From contig CAYSSL010000012.1 of NCBI GenBank assembly GCA_964433715.1, forward strand, positions 1 through 16,434: 16,434 nucleotides of DNA. The letters run 5' to 3'. This document shows positions 1-6,457 of the stretch, piece by piece (position 1 is the first letter of the stretch; every line of letters begins with the position of its first letter). The notes under the pieces were generated by a model. It saw only the letters and a list, made by a program, of their open reading frames with translations, did not search any database and was not told where the DNA came from. This stretch comes from XYD1-FULL-44-32 sp964433715 (GTDB taxonomy: Bacteria; Patescibacteriota; Minisyncoccia; Phycocordibacterales; XYD1-FULL-46-19). The position numbers and the translations under genes are program-made.

Positions 1-4
1 AATA

Positions 5-13
5 TGTTAAAAT
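5..13 (+). promoter_or_regulatory. Extended -10 promoter of the Nudix gene
   Basis: A TG (5-6) one base before TAAAAT (8-13) matches an extended -10. The ATG follows after 7 nt, so the predicted transcript starts at or next to the start codon. The -35 region lies outside the window. The call rests on sequence match and on the same layout at other genes here. Confidence 0.5.
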
Positions 14-20
14 ATTTCTA

Positions 21-449
21 ATGTCTAACTCTGAGCAAATAACTCGTATTGGGATTGCTGTTTTTGTTTTTAGAGACGGAAAATTTTTGATGGGTAAAAG
101 ATTGGGGTCACACGGAGAAGGCAGTTGGTCTATACCCGGTGGCCATTTAGAATTTGGTGAATCTTTTGCAGATACAGCCAAGCGCGAGGTACTAGAAGAA
201 ACTGGTCTGGAGATAAAAAATATTCACTTTGGAGCGGTTACTAATGATTTCTTTGTCAAAGAAAATAAACATTATGTAACTATTTGGATGTTGTCCGACT
301 ACTCAAGTGGCGAACCCACAATATTGGAGCCCGATAAATATGTCGAGCAGGGTTGGTTTGATTTTGACCAACTACCAACCCCTTTATTTTTCCCTTGGCA
401 ACAACTTTTACAATCTGAGTTTATTGCTAAAATTAAAAAAGATAAATAA
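21..449 (+). CDS. Nudix hydrolase, NUDT15/MutT-like nucleotide diphosphatase
   Basis: This 142-residue protein is a complete single-domain Nudix hydrolase. The Nudix box spans residues 41-63 and is canonical: G41, E47, then R55-E56 and E59-E60 followed by G62, which bind the catalytic divalent metal. The surrounding sequence (GKRLGSHGEGSW before the box, HYVTIWM after it) resembles the NUDT15/MTH2 group, which hydrolyses oxidised or modified (d)NTPs to monophosphates in the cytoplasm. The exact substrate cannot be read from sequence. The ATG at 21 is preferred because it follows an extended -10 by 7 nt, and no Shine-Dalgarno is present. The tspO-like gene begins 2 bp after the stop, so the two are probably cotranscribed. 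Confidence 0.92.
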   Translation: MSNSEQITRIGIAVFVFRDGKFLMGKRLGSHGEGSWSIPGGHLEFGESFADTAKREVLEETGLEIKNIHFGAVTNDFFVKENKHYVTIWMLSDYSSGEPTILEPDKYVEQGWFDFDQLPTPLFFPWQQLLQSEFIAKIKKDK

Positions 450-451
450 AA

Positions 452-922
452 ATGAATAATTTATTTAAGTTTGTTTTTTCTCTCGGTCTACCACTGGTGG
501 CTGGTTTTTTGGGTTCTATTTTTACAACTCCAGCAATTGAGGGTTGGTATGTTGGCTTGGAAAAACCACTATTAAATCCGCCGGCTTGGGTGTTTGCTCC
601 AGTCTGGACTATTTTGTATTTGATGATGGGTCTAGCCCTTTTCTTGGTCTGGCAACAGGGAATTAAAAATGCGAGGGTGCGGACCGGATTGTTGGTTTTT
701 GGAATTCAATTGGTTTTAAATGTTTTTTGGTCAATAATTTTCTTTGCTTGGCATAGTCCAGCTTTTGCCTTTATTGAACTATTATTTTTGTGGGTATCTA
801 TAATTTGGTTAATATATCTTTTTTATCGTATTAGGGCGGTGGCTGCCTATTTGTTGGTACCTTATCTCTTGTGGGTGACCTTTGCTGGCTATTTAAACTT
901 TTCTATTTGGTTTTTAAACTAA
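452..922 (+). CDS. tspO: TspO/MBR family membrane protein
   Basis: This 156-residue protein is almost entirely hydrophobic, with about five membrane segments as in TspO (the bacterial homologue of the mitochondrial translocator/benzodiazepine receptor). Family signatures visible are GWY..LEKP (31-39), the loop PPAWVFAPVWT (43-53), LNVFWS (89-94), and the C-terminal YLLWVTFAGYLN segment where TspO proteins bind porphyrin or sterol-like ligands. Known family members bind or photodegrade tetrapyrroles and take part in stress responses. No tetrapyrrole genes are visible nearby, so the ligand here is open. The start lies 2 bp after the Nudix stop with no Shine-Dalgarno, which suggests cotranscription and perhaps translational coupling. 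Length is normal for the family. Confidence 0.93.
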   Translation: MNNLFKFVFSLGLPLVAGFLGSIFTTPAIEGWYVGLEKPLLNPPAWVFAPVWTILYLMMGLALFLVWQQGIKNARVRTGLLVFGIQLVLNVFWSIIFFAWHSPAFAFIELLFLWVSIIWLIYLFYRIRAVAAYLLVPYLLWVTFAGYLNFSIWFLN

Positions 923-1019
923 TTTATAAAATTGGGGCTGAGCCAACCCTTACCACCCCTATAGTTTTAGGGCTAGCTTTGACTTAAATTAAAAACGTGC
1001 CAAATGGGCAAAAATGTGT

Positions 1020-1025
1020 TACAAT
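1020..1025 (+). promoter_or_regulatory. -10 element of the ABC-F gene
   Basis: TACAAT matches the -10 consensus in five of six positions and ends 10 nt before the ATG at 1036, which predicts a leader of only a few nucleotides. A 4/6 match to -35 (GTGCCA, 997-1002) lies at a 17-bp spacing. The hexamer sits between inverted repeats GGGCA (1006-1010) and TGCCC (1027-1031), possibly an operator. Confidence 0.45.
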
Positions 1026-1035
1026 ATGCCCTTAA

Positions 1036-2556
1036 ATGCAAAAAGTCGGAATATCTCTTAAAAATATTGAATATTCAATTCAAGAGCGCCCTATTTTACA
1101 GGGCGTGTCTTTTCATTGTGGCATAAAAGAAAGACTCTGTATTTTTGGTGAAAATGGCGCCGGCAAATCCACCCTGCTCAAGATTCTCTGTGGTTTGGTG
1201 GAGCCCGATGCGGGCACGATAAACCAAGAGGGGCACTTGCGATTTACCTATGTTCCTCAAGAATTTCCCGCTAAACACAAAGAATTTAAGGTGACAGAGT
1301 ATATAAAAAGCGAAGCGGGTGAGACGCTAGAAAAAAAGGTGGCTGTTTTTGCTCAGACTCTGGGTTTTAGTGTCGCCACTCATGGTGAAAAACTTTGTGG
1401 TAGTTTGTCTGGTGGGCAGCAAAAAATTCTAGCCCTTAGTGTGGCTTTTGCTATTAACCCCGACTTTTTGCTTTTAGATGAGCCAGAAAACCATTTGGAT
1501 ATTGTTAGTCGGCTTGAGCTGGTCTCACTGCTCAAAGATTTTCGTGGTGGTATTATTTTTATTTCTCATGACCGGTTGGTTATAGACTCCATTGCGACCA
1601 AGATTGGCGAATTGACCGGAGGCAAACTTTATTTGTCCGAAGGCGATTACGATGATTATGTGCAGGCTAAGATGGAAAGATTGGGTGGTTTACAAAGAGA
1701 ATATGACGCCAAGTCTAAACGGATTCGCCAGCTATCGTCCACCATTGTTATTTTGCATCAAAAGGCTTTACGCGGAAAAGAAGTCTCATCTTACAAGCGA
1801 GCCAAAGCGGAACTAGAAGAGCTGAAGCGAGAGCACAAAGAAACGGGTCGACCGGACGACAAGCAGACCAAAATAAAAATTGCTCAGACCGACAATAAAA
1901 TTCACAACGGCAAACTATTGTGTCGGATTAAAGATGCTAGGTTTAAATATCCCGAGGCTAAAGGTAGTACTTTTAGTGAAGTAGATTTAGAGCTATGGTC
2001 TGGAGATAAAATAGTTTTACTGGGCCGCAATGGTTCGGGTAAATCAACTTTTCTCAAATGTCTCACTGGTGAGCAGGAATTGAGTAAAGGCAGTATTGCT
2101 TGGGCCGATGGAATAAAATGGGCCTATTTTGATCAACATGCAGAATTTAATTTGGAAGATAATGCGATCAAGGTGGTGGGCAACAAACTGCATTGTGATG
2201 ATAGTGACGCTCAAGCCGCTCTGGGGGCGATGAAATTTGATACGGCGCGGATGAATACTCTGACTAAAAACTTGTCGGGGGGCGAGCGGATGCGCTTGCG
2301 CTTTGCTATGGTTTTCGGTCAAAAACCAGATTTTATTATTTTAGATGAGCCCACCAACCATATTGATGAAGTGACTTGGGAAATTTTACTGGAAACTTGT
2401 CTCAATTCTAAAAGCTCTATTTTGTTAGTGACTCACGATTATGAATTTATTCAGGCTTTTAACCCACGCTTTTTTTGGATGATAGACGGACAGACGATAG
2501 TGCCACGGTACAAAGATCTAGATGTCTTGCTAGAAGAAATGAAAGGGGGAGAATAG
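1036..2556 (+). CDS. ABC-F family ATPase, ribosome-associated type
   Basis: This 506-residue soluble protein has two ABC ATPase domains and no membrane segment, the ABC-F layout (EttA, Uup, YheS and ribosome-protection proteins act at the ribosomal E site). Domain 1 has Walker A at 38-46, LSGGQQ at 124-129, Walker B with catalytic E149 and switch H178. Domain 2 has Walker A at 330-338, LSGGE at 413-417, Walker B with E438 and switch H467. The charged linker (about 210-285) corresponds to the P-site tRNA interaction region. One oddity: domain 1 reads DEPENHLD, with Glu151 where the family normally has Thr (DEPTNHLD); domain 2 keeps the Thr. Whether it is a housekeeping translation factor or confers antibiotic tolerance cannot be told from sequence. 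It is convergent with the minus-strand Nudix-like gene. Confidence 0.92.
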   Translation: MQKVGISLKNIEYSIQERPILQGVSFHCGIKERLCIFGENGAGKSTLLKILCGLVEPDAGTINQEGHLRFTYVPQEFPAKHKEFKVTEYIKSEAGETLEKKVAVFAQTLGFSVATHGEKLCGSLSGGQQKILALSVAFAINPDFLLLDEPENHLDIVSRLELVSLLKDFRGGIIFISHDRLVIDSIATKIGELTGGKLYLSEGDYDDYVQAKMERLGGLQREYDAKSKRIRQLSSTIVILHQKALRGKEVSSYKRAKAELEELKREHKETGRPDDKQTKIKIAQTDNKIHNGKLLCRIKDARFKYPEAKGSTFSEVDLELWSGDKIVLLGRNGSGKSTFLKCLTGEQELSKGSIAWADGIKWAYFDQHAEFNLEDNAIKVVGNKLHCDDSDAQAALGAMKFDTARMNTLTKNLSGGERMRLRFAMVFGQKPDFIILDEPTNHIDEVTWEILLETCLNSKSSILLVTHDYEFIQAFNPRFFWMIDGQTIVPRYKDLDVLLEEMKGGE

Positions 2557-2577
2557 GTTTTTAGTTTCCAGCTTGGG

Positions 2578-3279
2578 TTATATTTTGTGCCACTGGAAAT
2601 AACTCTTTTTGTCGGGCTGAATTTCAATATAACCTTCTGGGCGGTAAGCCGATGTTGGTAAAATTACTTCAAAAGTATGATCGCGGTGGCGCACCCCTAA
2701 ACCGGGGTAAGAAGTAGAAGGTGATACTGGTTGTTCAATAGTTTCTTTAAAAACAAGAGGTACGGTTTCTACAATACCCAGCTCTTCAGCCAGAGCTCTA
2801 GTTGCCGATTGGTGCGGGGTTTCGCCGGGGGACATTTTTTCACCAACCGAAAAATCGCTTGGTCGGCGTCGTGTTCGGCCATCATTAAAAACTTGGCGAT
2901 CTTCGTTTAGGCGCAGGCGACCGTCTAATGTATCGTGAAAAACAGTGATTTGGACACCTTCGACTCGGCGAATTAGAGAAAATTGGTCATTTCCTTTTTC
3001 AAAATAGCATTCACCTTTAGTTAGCTCGTCTAGTAAGTGGTCTAAGGTTTTAGCTTTTCCTTTGCCCCATTCGGTAAGTGGAACTTGGTGGGTAGCCAAA
3101 AATGACTCTAACTTTTCTAGATTAATTAGGGGTTGATCTTTAGAAATGGCTGTTGGGCCAAACAGCATACTTGGTAATAGTGCTCTATCTGTAAACTCTA
3201 TGCAAGTTTGTAAGAAACCGATTGCTCTACCGTTTTTATAAGTATGGATGGTGCATGGTTTGCTTGAGCTATGCACCAT
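2578..3279 (-). CDS. Divergent Nudix-like protein
   Basis: This 233-residue protein has a degenerate Nudix box at 146-169: the PGE of the box at 151-153, then seven residues, then RALAEELGI at 161-169. E165 and E166 keep the metal-binding EE pair, but the Glu after R161 is Ala, and the leading Gly is displaced by one residue. The N-terminal part carries LTEWGKGKAKTLDHLLDEL (68-86), and SYPGLGVRHRDHTFEV (190-205) lies after the box; I recall a similar arrangement in uncharacterised Nudix-like proteins of algae, protists and some bacteria. The substrate is unknown, and the altered box may mean weak or altered catalysis. The ATG at 3279 lies inside a 10-bp-stem inverted repeat. A second possible start is Met38 (around 3168). 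It is transcribed away from trhO and towards the ABC-F gene, 21 bp from its stop. Confidence 0.75.
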   Translation of the reverse strand: MVHSSSKPCTIHTYKNGRAIGFLQTCIEFTDRALLPSMLFGPTAISKDQPLINLEKLESFLATHQVPLTEWGKGKAKTLDHLLDELTKGECYFEKGNDQFSLIRRVEGVQITVFHDTLDGRLRLNEDRQVFNDGRTRRRPSDFSVGEKMSPGETPHQSATRALAEELGIVETVPLVFKETIEQPVSPSTSYPGLGVRHRDHTFEVILPTSAYRPEGYIEIQPDKKSYFQWHKI

Positions 3280-3280
3280 C
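3247..3280. repeat. Perfect 10-bp inverted repeat over the start of the minus-strand Nudix-like gene
   Basis: GATGGTGCAT (3247-3256) and ATGCACCATC (3271-3280) are exact reverse complements separated by 14 nt, with further wobble-tolerant pairs inside. On the minus strand the repeat covers the first 11-12 codons including the ATG. It could act as an operator in DNA or as an RNA hairpin that hides the start codon. It is not followed by a T-run in either direction, so it is not an intrinsic terminator. Confidence 0.6.
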
Positions 3281-3454
3281 CTGTTATAAAAAATATATGT
3301 TTAATAAACAAAAAATAAATATCAGTCTCTTAAGGGATTTCCCAGACGAAGATACTCGCTCGTCTGTCGCGGAGAGTAGCTATATCTACCGTGAAAAGGA
3401 GAGAATGAACCGACAACTTTTGGTTTATGGTCTTATGGGCTAAAGCTGATTAGT
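3281..3454. other. Intergenic stretch with short inverted repeats, no convincing gene
   Basis: Between the divergent Nudix-like gene and trhO the sequence holds CAGACGA (3343-3349)/TCGTCTG (3360-3366), a perfect 7-bp stem with a 10-nt loop, and a weaker GTAG/CTAC hairpin near 3376-3390. A 48-codon plus-strand frame from the ATG at 3297 lacks family resemblance and a ribosome binding site. The function is unknown; it may be a regulatory spacer or a remnant of a gene. Confidence 0.4.
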
Positions 3455-3483
3455 TTGCGATTAAAGATAAAAATCTTTATGAT
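3455..3483 (+). promoter_or_regulatory. Promoter of trhO
   Basis: TTGCGA (3455-3460, four of six matches to -35) and TATGAT (3478-3483, five of six matches to -10) are spaced by 17 bp. The -10 ends 6 nt before the ATG at 3490, so the predicted start of transcription coincides with the start codon. Confidence 0.6.
3462..3479. promoter_or_regulatory. Operator-like inverted repeat in the trhO promoter
   Basis: TAAAGAT (3462-3468) and ATCTTTA (3473-3479) form a perfect 7-bp inverted repeat with an AAAA centre. It fills the spacer between the -35 and -10 elements and overlaps the first two bases of the -10, a typical position for a repressor site. No regulator is identifiable in the window. Confidence 0.35.
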
Positions 3484-3489
3484 ACCTTA

Positions 3490-4353
3490 ATGGATAAAGA
3501 TTATATCGTTATTCTCTTCTATAAATTCATTGGGATTCGAGATCCAGAAAATCTGGCTCGTTTAGAGCGAGACCGTTGTGAACGCCTAGGACTAAAGGGT
3601 CGCTCTATTATTGCGGAGGAGGGAATTAATGCTACTTACGAAGGCCGAAGAGAAGATATAGAAAAATATAAAGAAGAGTTAAGGCAGGACCCACTTTTCT
3701 CGGATGTGGTGGTTAAAGAAAGTCTGGGCAACGGTCAGGCTTTTCCTAAATTATCTATAAAAGTACGCCCCGAAATTGTTACTTTGGGGGCGGGGGTTTT
3801 TGATCCGGCGGCCGAGACAGCTACCGAATTGCCAGCAGAAGAGCTTGATCGTTGGTACGAAGACGATGAAGATTTTGTGGTGCTGGATTTGCGCAATAGC
3901 TACGAGATTAGCTCTGGTCAGTTTGAAAAGACGGTAGACCCAGGGCTAGATAATTTTCGGGATTTAAAGGATAAGCTAGCAGGACTGGAACCATTGAAAA
4001 ATAAAAAAGTGGTAGCGGTTTGTACAGGAGGTATACGTTGTGAAAAAGCCACCTGTTTGTTAAAGCGAGAAGGTTTTGAAAAAATCTATCAACTAAAAGA
4101 TGGGATTCATACCTATATGCAAAAATTCCCCGGTCGCCGGTTTAAGGGAACTTTGTATGTTTTTGATAACAGGATGACGACACCAGTAAACTTACAATCG
4201 GCGCGGGAAATAATTGGACGTTGTAAATTTTGTGATGATAAGTGTGAAAACTATGTTAGCGATGATTCGCTTCGCCCGTCCCGAAAAATTATCTGTTGTG
4301 AAGATTGTTTTTCCGCTCGTCGGGACACTTTGCGAGCTAGTGTTTCGGTTTAG
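3490..4353 (+). CDS. trhO: tRNA uridine(34) hydroxylase, rhodanese domain
   Basis: This 287-residue protein has the three-part TrhO (YceA/YbfQ) layout. An N-terminal acylphosphatase-like region contains GRSIIAEEGINATYEG (37-52). A central rhodanese domain has VVLDLRNSYEI (130-140) and the active-site loop CTGGIRCEKA (178-187). A C-terminal cysteine-rich segment contains C245, C248, C252 and CCEDC (269-273), which probably binds a metal. TrhO uses oxygen to make 5-hydroxyuridine at wobble position 34 of certain tRNAs, the first step to (methoxy)carbonyl derivatives. Downstream enzymes (CmoA/CmoB, TrmR) are not visible here. The start at 3490 is supported by a promoter whose -10 ends 6 nt upstream, and there is no Shine-Dalgarno. 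Length matches shorter family members. Confidence 0.93.
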   Translation: MDKDYIVILFYKFIGIRDPENLARLERDRCERLGLKGRSIIAEEGINATYEGRREDIEKYKEELRQDPLFSDVVVKESLGNGQAFPKLSIKVRPEIVTLGAGVFDPAAETATELPAEELDRWYEDDEDFVVLDLRNSYEISSGQFEKTVDPGLDNFRDLKDKLAGLEPLKNKKVVAVCTGGIRCEKATCLLKREGFEKIYQLKDGIHTYMQKFPGRRFKGTLYVFDNRMTTPVNLQSAREIIGRCKFCDDKCENYVSDDSLRPSRKIICCEDCFSARRDTLRASVSV

Positions 4354-4417
4354 TTTGACCCTTTGATTTTTTATATTTTTTGGGTTAGGAATTGGAGTAG
4401 AGAAAAGAACTTTTACT

Positions 4418-4423
4418 GGAGGA
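4418..4423 (+). promoter_or_regulatory. Strong Shine-Dalgarno of plsC
   Basis: GGAGGA lies 6 nt before the ATG at 4430 at canonical spacing. It is the only clear Shine-Dalgarno in the window, and it fixes the plsC start. Confidence 0.8.
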
Positions 4424-4429
4424 CAAGTC

Positions 4430-5155
4430 ATGCGATACCTTGCGGGAGTTGTTAACCTTGTTTTGGGCACTTTGGTGCTGGCGGTGTTCGGTACCCTGTA
4501 TGTCATCTTGCTGCTCTTGTATCGGTGTTTGGGAATATCGCCCAGTCGGCTGCACCGACTTGAAGTTTGGTTTGCTCGCGCGGTGGTGGCGGGCTTTGGT
4601 CAGAAATTAGAAATTAGACCACCGGCTCATAGTGTGACGGCGCCGGCGGCGAAGAAGATTTACCTCATGGTGCCCCACACGAGCTTTCTGGACGTCTTTG
4701 TGACGGCCGCCGCTTTGCCGGAATACGCGACTGGCGTTGGCGCGAAAAATTATTTCCGCTGGCCGGTTATTGGGTGGCTACTGTCCCTGCGGATGAAGCC
4801 GATTGATCGGAACAATCACTACGATGCCATTGGCACCCTTAACCGGGTGGCTGAAGAAGCTTTCGCTCAGGGTATCGCCTTAGTTATTGCCCCCGAAGGG
4901 ACTCGCACTTTCGGAGACAAGATGATGGAGTTTAAGAAGGGGGCTTTCTGTGTCGCTTTTGCCACAGGGGCGGAGGTGATACCTGTGGTTATAACCGGCG
5001 CCCGCCTTTCTTGGCCGAGAGGGAAGCTATTTCCGAAACGAGGGTTTGTGATGGTCAAGTTTTTACCGCCCGTTACGAAAAATGGATTCGTCAATGTCAG
5101 CAATATGGCGGCGCTTGTCTACGACAAGGTGGAGGCGGAACTGAATCATCATTAG
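4430..5155 (+). CDS. plsC: 1-acyl-sn-glycerol-3-phosphate acyltransferase (PlsC family)
   Basis: This 241-residue protein has an N-terminal membrane segment (about 5-30) and the LPLAT core. Motif I HTSFLD (83-88) supplies the catalytic HX4D, and motif III APEGTR (154-159) binds glycerol phosphate. The family transfers an acyl chain to lysophosphatidic acid, or to other lysophospholipids, at the inner membrane. No other phospholipid genes are nearby, so it may reacylate acquired lipids. The gene differs sharply from its neighbours. I counted 62% G+C over 4621-4680 and again over 4681-4740, against 23% over 5701-5760 in rarA and 37% over 3961-4020 in trhO. It alone has a Shine-Dalgarno, and a perfect terminator closes it. 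Recent horizontal transfer is a reasonable inference. Confidence 0.9.
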   Translation: MRYLAGVVNLVLGTLVLAVFGTLYVILLLLYRCLGISPSRLHRLEVWFARAVVAGFGQKLEIRPPAHSVTAPAAKKIYLMVPHTSFLDVFVTAAALPEYATGVGAKNYFRWPVIGWLLSLRMKPIDRNNHYDAIGTLNRVAEEAFAQGIALVIAPEGTRTFGDKMMEFKKGAFCVAFATGAEVIPVVITGARLSWPRGKLFPKRGFVMVKFLPPVTKNGFVNVSNMAALVYDKVEAELNHH

Positions 5156-5169
5156 GCTGTACGCCACGA

Positions 5170-5205
5170 GCCCAGACCTGCTTGCGCAGGTCTGGGCCGT
5201 TTTTT
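5170..5205 (+). terminator. Intrinsic terminator of plsC
   Basis: A perfect 12-bp stem GCCCAGACCTGC (5170-5181)/GCAGGTCTGGGC (5186-5197) with a 4-nt loop is followed by six consecutive T (5200-5205). It lies 14 nt after the plsC stop codon. Confidence 0.93.
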
Positions 5206-5222
5206 ATGAGGAAGTGGGTGGG

Positions 5223-5251
5223 TGAACACTAGGGTCTTAAACTGGTATAAT
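5223..5251 (+). promoter_or_regulatory. Promoter of rarA
   Basis: TATAAT (5246-5251) is a perfect -10 preceded by TGG, an extended -10. TGAACA (5223-5228) is a 4/6 -35 match at 17-bp spacing. The ATG at 5258 follows after 6 nt, so the mRNA should be leaderless. This argues against the upstream GTG at 5222, which would lie before the promoter. Confidence 0.78.
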
Positions 5252-5257
5252 ACCCCT

Positions 5258-6406
5258 ATGGAACCACTACCTTCTCGTCTACGACCCCAAAATCTAAAAG
5301 AGTTTGTTGGCCAGTCTCACCTTGTTGGTTCTGGACAACCATTACGAGTGGCGATTGAAAAAAAGCATATATTTTCTTTTATTCTCTGGGGACCACCGGG
5401 GGTGGGCAAAACGACTTTGGCTCGTATTTATGCTAAATCTGTTGGTTTACCAATGAGCGAGTTGTCGGCCGTGTCGGCCGGCAAAGACGATATTAAAAAA
5501 GTATTGGCTGGTACTTTTGATAAAACCCCGATACTTTTTTTAGATGAGATTCATCGATTTAATAAAGCCCAGCAAGATTTTTTACTTCCTTTTGTTGAAC
5601 AGGGAAAACTTATTTTGATTGGGGCAACGACTGAAAACCCCAGCTTTGAAATAATTCCGGCTCTTTTGTCGCGAGCGCGCGTGTTTGTTTTAAACGAGCT
5701 GACTGATTTAGATATAAAAAAGATTATTAAAAGATCTAAGATAAACATTGATAAGGAGTCTATCAATTGGTTGTCGGCAATGGCTGGTGGTGACGCTAGA
5801 CAAGCCTTGGGGATGTTGGACAACACCTTGAGGCTCTATGGTTTGGTTAGCCGTGAGACTTTAGAGCAAACTTTGCAAGATAAACATTTGCGTTATGACA
5901 AAAAAGGCGAGGAACACTACAACACCATCAGTGCCTTTATTAAAAGTATGAGAGCGGGCAACCCCGATGCTTCGCTCTATTACTTGGCGCGAATGATTGA
6001 GGGGGGAGAAGATGCCAAATTTATTGCTCGTCGAATGGTAGTCTTTGCTTCTGAAGATATTGGGATGATGCAACCGACAGCTTTGGTAGTAGCTAATGAA
6101 GTTTTTAGAGCGGTAGAGACGGTAGGTTTGCCCGAGGCGGCCATTAATCTTGCTCATGGCACAGTCTATTTAGCCTCCGCCCCTAAAAGCAAGGCCTCTT
6201 ATGAGGGTTTGATGCTGGCTTTAGCCGATGTTCGCCAGTATGGAAATTTGCCGATACCTAAAAAAATATTAAATGCCCCAACCAAACTAATGAAAAATCT
6301 CGGATACGGCAAAGACTATGAAAAATATGATAATAAAGATTTATTGCCGGAAAAACTAAAAAATAAACGGTACTATAATTTGGTTAATAAAAAATTAGAT
6401 AAATAA
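5258..6406 (+). CDS. rarA: Replication-associated recombination protein A (RarA/MgsA, AAA+ ATPase)
   Basis: This 382-residue AAA+ protein belongs to the RarA/MgsA/WRNIP1 clamp-loader-like family. Walker A is GPPGVGKTT (45-53), Walker B is FLDE (94-97) followed by IHRFNKAQQD, sensor 1 is ATTEN (123-127), and SR at 138-139 is the arginine-finger region. The C-terminal part has the MgsA helical tetramerisation domain, including GGEDAKFIARRM and ASEDIG. RarA acts as a tetramer at stalled replication forks and on ends of single-stranded DNA next to duplex. An in-frame GTG at 5222 would add 12 residues, but a leaderless promoter (-10 at 5246-5251) and the family's usual N-terminus (short lead, then PLPSRLRP) favour the ATG at 5258. 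It is convergent with a DUF378 gene and shares a hairpin with it. Confidence 0.95.
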   Translation: MEPLPSRLRPQNLKEFVGQSHLVGSGQPLRVAIEKKHIFSFILWGPPGVGKTTLARIYAKSVGLPMSELSAVSAGKDDIKKVLAGTFDKTPILFLDEIHRFNKAQQDFLLPFVEQGKLILIGATTENPSFEIIPALLSRARVFVLNELTDLDIKKIIKRSKINIDKESINWLSAMAGGDARQALGMLDNTLRLYGLVSRETLEQTLQDKHLRYDKKGEEHYNTISAFIKSMRAGNPDASLYYLARMIEGGEDAKFIARRMVVFASEDIGMMQPTALVVANEVFRAVETVGLPEAAINLAHGTVYLASAPKSKASYEGLMLALADVRQYGNLPIPKKILNAPTKLMKNLGYGKDYEKYDNKDLLPEKLKNKRYYNLVNKKLDK

Positions 6407-6407
6407 A

Positions 6408-6445
6408 AAGTAACCCTTGGCAGCTAAAGCTGCCAAGGGTTACTT
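6408..6445. terminator. 18-bp hairpin between the convergent rarA and DUF378 genes
   Basis: An uninterrupted 18-bp inverted repeat, 6408-6425 and 6428-6445, is separated by only AA. On the minus strand the hairpin is followed by a T-rich run (TTTTATTTAT), as expected for an intrinsic terminator of the DUF378 gene. On the plus strand it sits 1 nt after the rarA stop but is followed by AATATAAAAA, so termination of rarA there depends on the stem rather than on a U-tract. Confidence 0.85.
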
Positions 6446-6457
6446 AATATAAAAACT

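Noticed and set aside
922..1000. Terminator after tspO (CCCTA-N6-TAGGG near 956-972)
   Set aside because: Only a 5-bp stem, and no T-run follows; too weak to annotate.
3297..3443. A 48-codon plus-strand frame (and a longer 73-codon version from TTG 3222)
   Set aside because: No recognisable family, no promoter close to the start, and its longer form is antisense to the Nudix-like gene. Composition of the product gives no sign of selection.
5222..5257. GTG start for rarA at 5222
   Set aside because: It would place the start codon upstream of a near-perfect extended -10 promoter, and the extra residues do not resemble the family N-terminus.
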